Shown here piece after piece: positions 36,952 through 45,075 of a stretch of 64,000 bases of DNA. Source of the DNA: JACCXG01 sp963785755 (lineage in GTDB: Bacteria > Acidobacteriota > Vicinamibacteria > Vicinamibacterales > 2-12-FULL-66-21). Each line of letters begins with the position of its first letter. The first letter of the stretch is position 1. A program made the translations under genes and the position numbers. The DNA lies in contig CAWAXG010000002.1 in assembly GCA_963785755.1 (NCBI GenBank), positions 806,001-870,000 of the forward strand, read 5' to 3'. The notes under the pieces were generated by a model that saw only the letters and a list, made by a program, of their open reading frames with translations, was not told the DNA's origin and did not search any database.

Positions 36952-37575
36952 TTAATGTCTCTTCTTTCGTTGAACGATCAGTAACCCGGCGAGACCGGCC
37001 GCAATGAGCGATGACCACATCTTCACCGGCCATCCCGGCTCGACGGTGTACTCGATTGTGAAGTCGCGCTGGCGCGGATCGCGGCTCTGGCTCACGATGC
37101 GCACATCGGCGGTATCGGGAACGAGCGCGTTTGCGAGGTACACGCTTTTCTCCGGCTGATGATCGTTCTGGAGGTGCAGGTTCCGCCGGCCGGCGACCGA
37201 TCCATCGATGGAGGCCGTCGCCTGCAGCCGGATCGCGCCCATTCCATCGCGCATCTCGCCGATGGTCGGGACCTCCACACGCGTCAGCGTCAGGGAAACC
37301 GGGCGACCATCGAGCTCCATGGCAAGGTCGGTCAAGACCGACTGGCCGTATGACTGCGCCTCGATCGGCGAGATGGCGGCATCGCCGTCGCGATCGAGGC
37401 TCGCGATCACCTCGGATGCGATGTTCGCGCCTGGTGTGAGATCGACTTCCAGCGCGATGCGATCGCGGGCGACGGACACGCGTGAGGCCTGCAGGTACTC
37501 GTCGAGCCGGTGGGCCCCTGGCGTCGCGGGCATCGCCGCGAGCGCGAGTACCGCCGCACAGGCAGCACGTCTCAC
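36952..37575 (-). CDS. Exported membrane-anchored protein with EF-hand-like motif, function unknown
   Basis: The 207-residue protein starts with GTG at 37575 (V/MRRAACAAVLALAAMPATPG), giving a signal peptide and then AHRLDEYLQASRVSV. An EF-hand-like loop DRDGDAAISPIEA lies at about residues 62-74, and the C-terminus has one membrane helix (MWSSLIAAGLAGLLIVQRKK) with a basic tail. The GTG overlaps the stop of the DUF3500 gene by four bases (GTGA), which decides the start and indicates coupling. The N-terminal AHRLDEYLQA pattern resembles the ectodomain preceding HupE/UreJ-type transporters, but no transporter domain follows. I do not assign a function. Confidence 0.72.
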   Translation of the reverse strand: MRRAACAAVLALAAMPATPGAHRLDEYLQASRVSVARDRIALEVDLTPGANIASEVIASLDRDGDAAISPIEAQSYGQSVLTDLAMELDGRPVSLTLTRVEVPTIGEMRDGMGAIRLQATASIDGSVAGRRNLHLQNDHQPEKSVYLANALVPDTADVRIVSQSRDPRQRDFTIEYTVEPGWPVKMWSSLIAAGLAGLLIVQRKKRH

Positions 37576-38636
37576 CTGGCAGCCGCCTTCGCCGCGTAAT
37601 CGTTCGTCGGATCGCGGTAGATCGTGTGGATGTGATCGGTATTGTTCGGCGCCTGCCCTTGCGGGGCGTATTCGATCAGCAGGGTCGGGCCCTGGATTCG
37701 GAAGTAGGCGCCGCTGCCATTGGTGGTCGAGCCCGCCCACGCGAAGTAGGTTTCGTCGAGTCCGGCCTGCACTTCCTTCATCTTCGCGGCGGCGGCCTCG
37801 TCGCCGATGATGTCGACCCACTCGCGGACCAGGTCCCCGAGCATGGTCCGCTGGGCGGGCGTGAACGTCGAGACGCGGGCGCCCTCGGGCGCGATCGTCT
37901 TGCCGTCGACGCCCGGACCCAGAACGAGGTTCCGGACCTCGACGCTCAGAATCGCCTGCTTCTGTTGCTCGGCGTTCAGGGCGTTGATCAGGGCGAAGGC
38001 CTTGTCGTTCTCATCACCGAGCGGGCGCACGGTCCGGCCGTCCAGGGTGAAGGTTGCGGGCTGCGTCCCCGTGTGCGTCGGCGCCAGGATGTTCTGCCGT
38101 CCCGCGAACGTGACATTGATTGCCAGATGATGGCCGCCGAACTGCATCATCCACTTGCTCGTCGGCGAGGGCTTCCCGAGGATCGCGACGTAGTACTCGC
38201 CGCGTCCGAAGCGGACGGGGGAGCCGGGCTTCCGGGTCGCCGCGCTCCGTGTCTCGAGGTCCTGATCGGCATCGACGACCGCCATCGCCTTCTGGTACCC
38301 GTCCTTGCTCAACGTGACCGCAAGCAGCGCGAGCGCCGCTTTCTCCTGCGGCGGCGTCATGTCGGCAATCTTGAGGCCGTTCCGCTCCATCGCGCCGACC
38401 TGCAGCTTGCTCCCGCTGGGCAGGTTCGACCAGATCGTCCGGGTCGTGTCATTGAGATCGCCGTTCGCCTTCAGACGCTGTTTCTCATCGAGCGTGGCGA
38501 GAAACGCTTCCGCGGCAGCAACCGCGCGAGTGGTGGCGTCGGCCGCCGGGGCCGGACGCTGCCGCGAGGTCACACCAATCGTCCCGAAGACAAGAACGGC
38601 CGCGAGCGCGAGGCCCAGGCGCCAGGAGGAAGACAT
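37572..38636 (-). CDS. DUF3500 family exported protein
   Basis: The 354-residue protein begins MSSSWRLGLALAAVLVFGTI at the ATG at 38636, preceded by an AGGAG site, and has a signal peptide. Family features are the DEKQRLKANGDLNDTTRTIW start, GEYYVAILGKPSPTSKWMMQ with FGGHHLAINVTFAG, the FTLDGRTVRPLGDENDKAF segment and the C-terminal YFRIQGPTLLIEYAPQGQ with DHIHTIYRDPTNDYA. The conserved His residues in GGHHLA and DHIHT suggest metal binding. The function of DUF3500 is not established. It is translationally coupled to the EF-hand-like protein. Confidence 0.85.
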   Translation of the reverse strand: MSSSWRLGLALAAVLVFGTIGVTSRQRPAPAADATTRAVAAAEAFLATLDEKQRLKANGDLNDTTRTIWSNLPSGSKLQVGAMERNGLKIADMTPPQEKAALALLAVTLSKDGYQKAMAVVDADQDLETRSAATRKPGSPVRFGRGEYYVAILGKPSPTSKWMMQFGGHHLAINVTFAGRQNILAPTHTGTQPATFTLDGRTVRPLGDENDKAFALINALNAEQQKQAILSVEVRNLVLGPGVDGKTIAPEGARVSTFTPAQRTMLGDLVREWVDIIGDEAAAAKMKEVQAGLDETYFAWAGSTTNGSGAYFRIQGPTLLIEYAPQGQAPNNTDHIHTIYRDPTNDYAAKAAAR

Positions 38637-38702
38637 GCGGACTCCTCTCGAAAACAACTGAGCAGTGAGTATCAGATCTGGCGGCGGGACGCCAGCCGAA
38701 AC

Positions 38703-38790
38703 GGGGACAGGCAAGGGGGACAGGCACGGATGCCTGTCCCCGGGACTCGGGACTCGGGACTAGGGACTGGAAACTGGGAACCGGGGACTG
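38703..38790. repeat. 11-base perfect hairpin with adjoining GGGACTC heptad tract
   Basis: GGGGACAGGCA at 38716-38726 pairs perfectly with TGCCTGTCCCC at 38731-38741 around a CGGA loop. The same arm also occurs as a direct repeat at 38703-38713. GGGACTC units follow to about 38790. The hairpin lies just after the end of the GntR gene and may terminate the long catabolic operon; no T tract follows it. Confidence 0.7.
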
Positions 38791-38807
38791 GTATCGGCAG
38801 GACAGGC

Positions 38808-39572
38808 CTAGCCGCCGGCGCTCGAGGTCTTGGTCTCGCCGGTCGAGTCTTCGGGGCTCTCGACCGGCTTCGAAATACCGAAGCGGAGGATATCTTCGAG
38901 CGCACTCAGAATGTGCCGCTCCATGAGCGCCTGCGCCGCCTTGTCATCCCGCGCGGCGATGAGCTCGATCAGATCGCGGTGCTCTTCGATGGCGCGCGAC
39001 GGCCGCCCGACGAGCCGGATCGTCTTGGCCATGAGCACCTGGCTCTGAAGCGTCAGCTGGCCCATCGCCGACGACAGATAGGCGTTCCTGGCGGACTCCA
39101 TGACCGCGGCGTGCAAATCACGGTTGTAGATCCGGTACTCCTCCATGTCGCCGGTCTTCAGCGCGGCTTCGCCGAGACTCTGATGTTCCCGGAGCCACGC
39201 CAGCTCCTCGTCCGTGATGCGCTGGCACGCGAGCTTGACGCTGAAGGATTCCAGGGCCGCGCGCATCTCGTACAGCTCGCGCACTTCCTGCTCGCTGAAC
39301 TCACGCACGAACCAGCCGCGATACGGCAGCTTCACGATGAGCCCGTCGGTCTCCATCCGGTGGAGCGCCTCACGCACCGGCGTCGTGCTGATGTCGAGCT
39401 GTTCGGCGATGGTGTCCGGCCGCAGCTGGGCGCCGAACTCGATGCGGCCGCGAACGATGTCGTTCCACAGCGCGCGGTAGGCACGCGCGCCGAGCAGCGT
39501 CTCGGACAGCGGCTCGAGGTCCGGCTTCAGCCGCCGGGGAGGCCTACCACCTGAGGTAAATGGCTTTGGCAT
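38808..39572 (-). CDS. GntR family regulator, FCD (FadR) subfamily
   Basis: The 254-residue protein starts MPKPFTSGGRPPRRLKPDLE. The winged helix-turn-helix lies at about residues 35-95 (LRPDTIAEQLDISTTPVREA, LHRMETDGLIVKLPYRGWFV). The FCD ligand domain follows with the usual metal/ligand positions in NRDLHAAV, EEHRDLIELI and MERHILSAL. Its start overlaps the aldehyde dehydrogenase end by 29 bases, so it is part of the same operon. FCD regulators normally repress sugar-acid or organic-acid catabolism until the substrate binds, and this one probably controls the genes from 39544 to 49252. Confidence 0.9.
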   Translation of the reverse strand: MPKPFTSGGRPPRRLKPDLEPLSETLLGARAYRALWNDIVRGRIEFGAQLRPDTIAEQLDISTTPVREALHRMETDGLIVKLPYRGWFVREFSEQEVRELYEMRAALESFSVKLACQRITDEELAWLREHQSLGEAALKTGDMEEYRIYNRDLHAAVMESARNAYLSSAMGQLTLQSQVLMAKTIRLVGRPSRAIEEHRDLIELIAARDDKAAQALMERHILSALEDILRFGISKPVESPEDSTGETKTSSAGG

Positions 39573-41010
39573 TGGTATAGAACTCTCTGGCGGTTGGCCC
39601 GATCGAGTACGCGCCCTGCCCGGAATCCTTGACGCCGCCGAACGGCACGTGCGCCTGGCTGGCCGTCCCGTGGTTGACGTGGATCATGCCGGCCAGCACG
39701 CGGCTCGTGAATGCATGGATGGCGCCCAGATTCGCCGTGAACACCGACGCGGCGAGGCCGTACCGCGTGCTGTTCGCGATCGCGATCGCTTCGTCGAGAT
39801 CCTGGACCCTCAGCACCGGCAGGACGGGGCCGAAGACTTCCTCTGTCGCGAGCGGAGAGTCGTGCGGGACGCGATCGAACACGGTCGGAGCATAGTAATA
39901 GCCCTGCCGCTCCGGGTGCTCGACGATCGGCCTGCCGCCGGTCAGCAGGGCGCATCCGGAGCGCACCCCGTCTTGAACGTAGCGATCGACGCTCCGCAGC
40001 TGCCCTTCGCTCACCAGCGGCCCCATCGTCGTCGCGGGATCGAGGCCGTCGCCGACCTTGATCCGGCTCACGTGGGCGAGGATTCGCTCCACGAGCGCGT
40101 TCGCCTGTCGTTCCACGACCACGACACGGCTGATGGCGGTGCAGCGCTGGCCGCTGCACAGGAAGGCGGCAGCGACGATCTCGCGCGCGGCGCCGTCGAG
40201 ATCCTCACACTCGAGCACGGCTGCCGGGTTTTTTCCTCCCAGCTCCAGTTGCACTCGCGAAAGCCGCCGCGCCGCTTCTTCGTAGATCTGCCTGCCGACA
40301 TCCGTCGATCCCGTGAACGTGATCCCTGACACCCTCGGGTCACGAATCAGCGCATTGCCGACGACGGATCCGCGGCCGGTCACCAGATTGACGACGCCTG
40401 GCGGCAAGCCGGCCTTGATCAGCAGTTCCATCAGAAACACCGCGGACCACGGCGTCAGAGATGATGGCTTGAAGACCACGGTATTTCCGAAGGCGAGCGC
40501 CGGTGCGATCTTGCGCACCGGCGTCACGACCGGAAAATTCCACGGACAGATCGCGGCCACGACGCCGAGCGGCTCCGCGATCGTGTGGCAGGACACGCCC
40601 GGCCGCTCGCTCGGAAACGTCTGGCCACCCGCGCGGCTCGCTTCGCCCGCCATGAAGCGGGCTTCGGCGGCGGCCCGTCCCACCTCACCGGTCGCTTCAG
40701 CGAGCGCCTTGCCCTGTTCGAGCGTGATGATGCGCCCGAGCTCGTTCTTGGCATCGTCGAGGAGCTGCGCCAACCGGAAGAGGACTGCCCCACGTTGCGG
40801 ACCCGGCGTGTCTCCCCACGACCGGGCAGCGCCCGACGCGCTGTCAACGGCAGCCGCTGCATCCGCTTCCGTCGAATCGGCGAACTCACCGAGACTCTCG
40901 CCGGGCCGCGCGGGGTTTCGAATCGCATAGCTGGCGCCGCCGGACGACGGGGTCCAGCTGCCTCGAATGAAGTTCACGTGCCGGACGGCCGCAGGCTGGT
41001 CGGCGCGCAC
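39544..41010 (-). CDS. NAD(P)-dependent aldehyde dehydrogenase
   Basis: The 488-residue protein begins MRADQPAAVRHVNFIRGSWT. The NAD-binding domain contains GVVAAICPWNFPVVTPVRKI and FTGSTDVGRQIYEEAA; catalytic Glu is in QLELGGKNPAAVLE and the nucleophile Cys in CSGQRCTAISR; the end has IHVNHGTASQAHVPFGGVKD. It resembles succinate- or alpha-ketoglutaric-semialdehyde dehydrogenases. It is joined to the iron-alcohol dehydrogenase by a one-base overlap. In this operon it probably oxidises the aldehyde formed by the two upstream dehydrogenases to an acid. Confidence 0.92.
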   Translation of the reverse strand: MRADQPAAVRHVNFIRGSWTPSSGGASYAIRNPARPGESLGEFADSTEADAAAAVDSASGAARSWGDTPGPQRGAVLFRLAQLLDDAKNELGRIITLEQGKALAEATGEVGRAAAEARFMAGEASRAGGQTFPSERPGVSCHTIAEPLGVVAAICPWNFPVVTPVRKIAPALAFGNTVVFKPSSLTPWSAVFLMELLIKAGLPPGVVNLVTGRGSVVGNALIRDPRVSGITFTGSTDVGRQIYEEAARRLSRVQLELGGKNPAAVLECEDLDGAAREIVAAAFLCSGQRCTAISRVVVVERQANALVERILAHVSRIKVGDGLDPATTMGPLVSEGQLRSVDRYVQDGVRSGCALLTGGRPIVEHPERQGYYYAPTVFDRVPHDSPLATEEVFGPVLPVLRVQDLDEAIAIANSTRYGLAASVFTANLGAIHAFTSRVLAGMIHVNHGTASQAHVPFGGVKDSGQGAYSIGPTAREFYTNAKAIYLRW

Positions 41011-42182
41011 TACAAGGCCCTCCTGAGAATCCCGGCGAGCTGCTCCGGACTCGTCTCACGCGGGTTCACCACGACGTTGCCGCTCTTCATCGCCTCGTCG
41101 ACGACTCTCCCGACGTGATCCTCGCGCAGGCCGAACCCGGCGAGGCCTTTCGGAATGCCGATGGCATCAGCGAGACCGCTGACTGCCCACGCCGCGCGGC
41201 TCGCCGCGTCGAGCCGGGCGCAGCCGTCCACGAACTCGCCGAGCGCGCGGGCCACGTCGATGAAGCGTTCGGGCGCGGCGGAGGCATTGAACTGCATCAC
41301 CAGCGGCAGCGTCACGGCAATCGCGACGCTGTGAGGAATCTTGAGATCCCAGCTGCCGAGCGGCATGGCCAGGGCGTGGGCCAGGCCGAGCCGCGTCGGA
41401 TTCATCGCCATGCCGGCCATCGTGCTTGCGAGCATCATCGCGTAGCGCGCCTCGCGGTCGGTCGGCTCCGTCACTGCACGGCGCAGGTGCCTGCCGATGA
41501 GCGAGATGGCCTTCAACGCCAGCGCCGCGGAGATCGGCTGACAGGCCTTGTTGGTGTAGCACTCAATCGCGTGCGCGAGCGCGTCCATCCCGGTCGATGC
41601 CGTCAACGCAGGAGGCAGCTTTTCGGTGAGCTCCGGATCGCACAGCGCCACCGCCGGATACATCGGCACGCCGCCGATCGCGACCTTCAGCCTCCGCTCG
41701 TCGTCGGTGAAGACCGACCAGAGCGTCACCTCGCTGCCGGTCCCGGCGGTCGTCGGAATCGCCACGGTCGGAAGCGGCTTGTTCCTGATCTTGTGCAGGC
41801 CGACGTAGTCGAGCGGCGACCCGGGACTCGTCGCCAGCGCGGCGACGGCCTTCGCGGTGTCCAGCGCGCTTCCGCCGCCGACGCCGACAACGACGTCCCC
41901 GGAAGCGGATTTGAGCCGGTCCACGGCCTCGCAGATCAGCCTCGAGCCCGAGTCGGCCGTGACCTGGTCGTAGATCTCGAATTCGATCGCGTCCCGCTCG
42001 AGGACCTCGGTCACCTTGCCGACAATCCCTGAACATCGGACGCCGGGATCGGTCACGACGAACGCCTTGCCGCCGCCGAGCGCTCGCACGTGGCTGCCGA
42101 GCGAGCCCGCCGCTCCGAACCCGAAGTGCACGTCGGTCGGGATGGGGAGAAAATTGAAGGTCTGGCTGGCGTCGGCGTTCAT
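41010..42182 (-). CDS. Iron-containing alcohol dehydrogenase
   Basis: The 390-residue protein begins MNADASQTFNFLPIPTDVHF. The NAD site includes VVVGVGGGSALDTAKAVAAL and AIPTTAGTGSEVT. The metal ligands are visible in ASTGMDALAHAIECYTN (Asp and His), LGLAHALAMPLG (His) and KIPHSVAIAVTLPLVMQFN (His). Family members include lactaldehyde reductases, maleylacetate reductases and hydroxyacid-oxoacid transhydrogenases. The ATG overlaps the Ldh-gene stop by four bases and its stop overlaps the aldehyde dehydrogenase start by one base. It would interconvert an alcohol and an aldehyde or ketone intermediate. Confidence 0.93.
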   Translation of the reverse strand: MNADASQTFNFLPIPTDVHFGFGAAGSLGSHVRALGGGKAFVVTDPGVRCSGIVGKVTEVLERDAIEFEIYDQVTADSGSRLICEAVDRLKSASGDVVVGVGGGSALDTAKAVAALATSPGSPLDYVGLHKIRNKPLPTVAIPTTAGTGSEVTLWSVFTDDERRLKVAIGGVPMYPAVALCDPELTEKLPPALTASTGMDALAHAIECYTNKACQPISAALALKAISLIGRHLRRAVTEPTDREARYAMMLASTMAGMAMNPTRLGLAHALAMPLGSWDLKIPHSVAIAVTLPLVMQFNASAAPERFIDVARALGEFVDGCARLDAASRAAWAVSGLADAIGIPKGLAGFGLREDHVGRVVDEAMKSGNVVVNPRETSPEQLAGILRRAL

Positions 42183-43264
42183 GATCGAGCGGACGCGGCG
42201 GCGGACTCGCCGGCCACGAAGGCGGGAAACGGCACGTCCAGCGAATCGCCGCAGGCAGTCAGCTGCGAGACGATCGCGGCCGGCAGCGGGATACCGTGCT
42301 CGCGAAGCCGGGACTCGTGCGCCAGTTCGATTTCACCCGGCACCAGCACACGGTCGATTCCCGGACCCGGCGGCGATGCCTTGAGCATCGCCAGAATCTC
42401 GTCCATCCGCTGTCTGAATTCGCCGTCGCTGACGAAAAGATCGGTTCGGACCGCGGCCAGGACGTGTCCGACGTTCTGCACGGTCGTCAGATCCTCGAGC
42501 GTGTTCAGGTGCGACGCGAACGCCGCGCCGGTCAGCACGCCGCACAGGATATCGATGATGAACGAAATCGCGGAGCCCTTCGGTCCGCCGAACGGCAGCA
42601 CCGCCCCCGCGAGCGCGAGGTTCGCGTCGGTCGTCGGATGACCCTCGGGATCCACGGCCCATCCCGCCGGAATCGATTGCCCGGTATGGGCGGCGACGAT
42701 GATCTTTCCGCGCGCGACGACGCTGGTCGACGCATCGAAAATCAGCGGTCGTTCGCGCCCCGCGGGGATGCCGATGGCGACCGGATTGGTGCCGAGGAAT
42801 CTGATCTTGCCTCCGTGCGGCGCCATGTTCGGCGGCGCGTTCGAGATCGCCACGCCGATGTGCCCGGCCTCAATCGCCTTCTCGACGTAGTAGGCCGCGG
42901 GCCCGAAATGATTGCTGTGCCTGACGCCCGCGAAGCCGATCCCATCCGACGCCGCGAGATCGAGCGCAGCTTCCATCGCCCGCGCGCCCACGACGGGACC
43001 GAGACCGTTGCCACCGTCGACCAGGACGGTCGCGCTCGACGTCTTCGTGATCCGGATCTCCGGCTGCGCATTCACGACGCCGGCCTTGATCCGCTGCGCG
43101 TACACCGGCAGGCGAACCATCCCGTGCGAATCGACGCCGCGCAGCTCCGCCTTGACCAGACACGCGGCGGTTTCGCGCGCGTGGTCCGCCGGGACGCCGA
43201 GCCGCTCCAGCACGCGACAGCCGAACGTCAACAGATCGCCGTGATGGTAGCGGTGTGCAGGCAT
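42179..43264 (-). CDS. Ldh family (malate/L-lactate dehydrogenase-like) oxidoreductase
   Basis: The 361-residue protein uses the ATG at 43264 (MPAHRYHHGDLLTFGCRVLE); an upstream in-frame ATG at 43297 would overlap the RraA gene end closely. The family block is AELRGVDSHGMVRLPVYAQR with the catalytic His, then VDGGNGLGPVVGARAMEAAL, GFAGVRHSNHFGPAAYYVEK and GKIRFLGTNPVAIGIPAG. The type II NAD(P) dehydrogenase family includes ureidoglycolate, sulfolactate and 2,3-diketo-L-gulonate dehydrogenases. Its role here is to oxidise or reduce a 2-hydroxy/2-oxo acid. It overlaps the next gene by four bases. Confidence 0.92.
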   Translation of the reverse strand: MPAHRYHHGDLLTFGCRVLERLGVPADHARETAACLVKAELRGVDSHGMVRLPVYAQRIKAGVVNAQPEIRITKTSSATVLVDGGNGLGPVVGARAMEAALDLAASDGIGFAGVRHSNHFGPAAYYVEKAIEAGHIGVAISNAPPNMAPHGGKIRFLGTNPVAIGIPAGRERPLIFDASTSVVARGKIIVAAHTGQSIPAGWAVDPEGHPTTDANLALAGAVLPFGGPKGSAISFIIDILCGVLTGAAFASHLNTLEDLTTVQNVGHVLAAVRTDLFVSDGEFRQRMDEILAMLKASPPGPGIDRVLVPGEIELAHESRLREHGIPLPAAIVSQLTACGDSLDVPFPAFVAGESAAASARS

Positions 43265-43298
43265 GGCCTGGGGAGCGGTGGTCCGGGCACCTGGCAAG

Positions 43299-43940
43299 CT
43301 ACGGCTTCCGCGGATCGCTCAGACCGAGCAGCTCCATCGTCGTCCGGCCCTCGCGAAGCTTGCCGATGATCTCCGATTCTTTCTTCTGGCGGGTGATCGC
43401 CGCCGCGTAGACTTCGTCGATCCGGTCCTGTTCGATGATGACGATGCCGTCCGAGTTGCCGAACACGAGATCCCCGGACCGGACGGTGACGGCGCCGAAC
43501 TGAACCGGCGCCTGCAGCGTGCCCGCCTTCTCTTTCGTACAGGCGCCGATGGCGAGGCCGCGGCTGAAGACGGGGAACCGCAACGCCTCGATCGCGTCGA
43601 TGTCGCGAACCGCGCCGTCGATGATGAGACCGGCGACACCTCGCGCCCGGGCCGCCTCGGTCAGGATTTCACCCCAGGCGCCGGCCATGAGATAGCCGCC
43701 GACCGTCGCCACGATCACGACCCCGGGCTGGGCGTGGGCGACGGCCACGTGCAGCATCAGGTTGTCGGACGGTGGACACTCGACCGTGAGCGCGGGACCG
43801 CAGACCTTGGCGCCTGGCCAGGCTGGACGGATCGCCGGATCGACCATGCCCGTCCGGCCGGCGGCTTCGTACAGCGTCGCCGGATCGAAGTCGGCGAACC
43901 GGTCGGCGGGATCGCTTGCCCTGGCAATGCTCGGTTTCAT
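43299..43940 (-). CDS. RraA-family aldolase/oxaloacetate decarboxylase (HMG/CHA aldolase-like)
   Basis: The 213-residue protein begins MKPSIARASDPADRFADFDP. It has the active-site loop YLMAGAWGEILTEAARARG and the metal/substrate motif GLIIDGAVRDIDAIEAL (D-G-x-x-R-D), then DLVFGNSDGIVIIEQDRI. Such proteins cleave 4-hydroxy-4-methyl-2-oxoglutarate or 4-carboxy-4-hydroxy-2-oxoadipate, or decarboxylate oxaloacetate, with Mg2+. That would feed a substituted 2-oxo acid into pyruvate. The start codon is preceded at six bases by a perfect hairpin (43947-43967), so translation may be controlled. Confidence 0.92.
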   Translation of the reverse strand: MKPSIARASDPADRFADFDPATLYEAAGRTGMVDPAIRPAWPGAKVCGPALTVECPPSDNLMLHVAVAHAQPGVVIVATVGGYLMAGAWGEILTEAARARGVAGLIIDGAVRDIDAIEALRFPVFSRGLAIGACTKEKAGTLQAPVQFGAVTVRSGDLVFGNSDGIVIIEQDRIDEVYAAAITRQKKESEIIGKLREGRTTMELLGLSDPRKP

Positions 43941-44060
43941 TTCTCTCCGGGGGACTTCGTCCCCCGGACCCCCTTACACGCTCGCTCGCAGGGGCCCCTT
44001 ACGCCCCGCTCCGCTCGCGTGGCTTCGTTCGCTCCGCTCTCTCGCACTCTCCACCTGCTC
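43941..44060 (-). promoter_or_regulatory. Leader repeat with start-proximal hairpin before the RraA gene
   Basis: CCGGGGGAC (43947-43955) and GTCCCCCGG (43959-43967) form a perfect nine-base stem with a three-base loop, ending six bases before the ATG at 43940. Read on the minus strand, the second arm runs directly into the GGAGAG ribosome site, so the hairpin could occlude it. The rest of the spacer is built of GAGCGAGCG, GGGGCG and GGGGCCCC pieces that recur at 44974-45075. Confidence 0.6.
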
Positions 44061-44064
44061 GGTT

Positions 44065-44973
44065 TCATTCGGGACCTACCGCTGTTCTTCCGCCCAGACG
44101 CACGCCTGCCAGATCCGCCACATACTGTGCCGCCGCGGAAAAATCGGCGTCCCCCTTCCCCGCGGCGCTTGCCGCCGAAAAGAGCTGGCCGACGGCGGAC
44201 GTGACGAGCAGCGGAACGTTCATCGCCCGGCCCGAGTCCACCGCAAGATTGACGTCCTTCTTCATCAGGTCGAGCCGGAATCCGGGCCGGAAGGTTCCCT
44301 CGAGCAGAAACCCCGGCAACCGCAAGTCCATCATCTTCGAATAACCGGACGACGACTTGATTACGTCGTACATCGTCTTCGGATCGGCGCCGCAACGCAC
44401 GCCAAGCGCAAACGCCTCGCCGATCATCAGCACATGGGCGGCCGCCATCATCTGATTGACCATCTTGACGACCTTGCCCTGTCCGACCGGCCCGACATGG
44501 ATGATCTGCGTGCCCATCGTTTCGAGCAAGGGCCGGCACTTGTCCAGGAGGGCGGCCTCGCCGCCAACCATGATGGTCAGCGTACCCTGCGCGGCAGCCG
44601 GCGTCCCGCCGCTGACCGGCGCGTCGAGCACCTCGACGCCAGCGGCCGCGGCCGCGCGCGCCACTTCCTCCATGCACATCGCCGTCGCCGTCGTCATGTC
44701 GATGAGCACTTTGCCCGGCGACAGCCCCTGAAGGACGCCGTGCTCTCCCAACACGGTTTCCCGCAGCTCCCGGTCGGCTGGCACGATGGTGATCACGACG
44801 TCGGCTGCCTGCGCGACGTCGGCCGGCTTCGGCAGTACCTTCGCGCCGAGGCTCGCGAGCTCATCGGCCGGCGCGCGACGGGTGTGAAACGTGGTGAACG
44901 TCTCGTGCCCGCCGCCGATGACACGCTTCGCCATCGGCAGCCCCATCGCGCCGGCCGATGAACCCGATTTCAC
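44065..44973 (-). CDS. NAD(P)-dependent beta-hydroxyacid dehydrogenase (HIBADH/GarR-like) with a damaged Rossmann motif
   Basis: The 302-residue protein uses the GTG at 44973. The family blocks are LGLMAKR-like GLPMAKRVI, ADVVITIVPADRELRETVLG, VLDAPVSGGTPAAAQGTLTI with substrate loop, the catalytic Lys in GQGKVVKMVNQMMAAAHVLM and FALGVRCGADPKTMYDVI. The first residues read MKSGSSAGAMG where MKIGFIGAGAMG is expected. The DNA differs from that by one missing A in the AAA run and two missing bases in GGCGCC, net minus three, so two indels mask the NAD motif. Likely substrates are 3-hydroxyisobutyrate, tartronate semialdehyde or sulfolactaldehyde. Confidence 0.87.
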   Translation of the reverse strand: MKSGSSAGAMGLPMAKRVIGGGHETFTTFHTRRAPADELASLGAKVLPKPADVAQAADVVITIVPADRELRETVLGEHGVLQGLSPGKVLIDMTTATAMCMEEVARAAAAAGVEVLDAPVSGGTPAAAQGTLTIMVGGEAALLDKCRPLLETMGTQIIHVGPVGQGKVVKMVNQMMAAAHVLMIGEAFALGVRCGADPKTMYDVIKSSSGYSKMMDLRLPGFLLEGTFRPGFRLDLMKKDVNLAVDSGRAMNVPLLVTSAVGQLFSAASAAGKGDADFSAAAQYVADLAGVRLGGRTAVGPE

Positions 44974-45075
44974 TTCCGGGGACTCGACCCCCGACTCTCA
45001 CGCCTCTCGCGGGGGCCCTCTCGCCCCGTCCTTCGCGTGGCTCGGTCGCTGCGCTCGCTCGCAGCCCGCGGTTCC
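44974..45075 (-). promoter_or_regulatory. Second copy of the GC-rich leader repeat, before the dehydrogenase
   Basis: On the minus strand this segment reads GCGAGCGAGCGCAGCGACCG, then a GGGGCG block, then CGGGGGTCGAGTCCCCGGA immediately before the GTG. It matches the arrangement upstream of the RraA gene, including a hairpin (CGGGG with CCCCG arms) adjoining the start codon. It also forms the unusual Arg/Pro-rich C-terminal tail of the secreted RraA-like protein. Confidence 0.6.
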
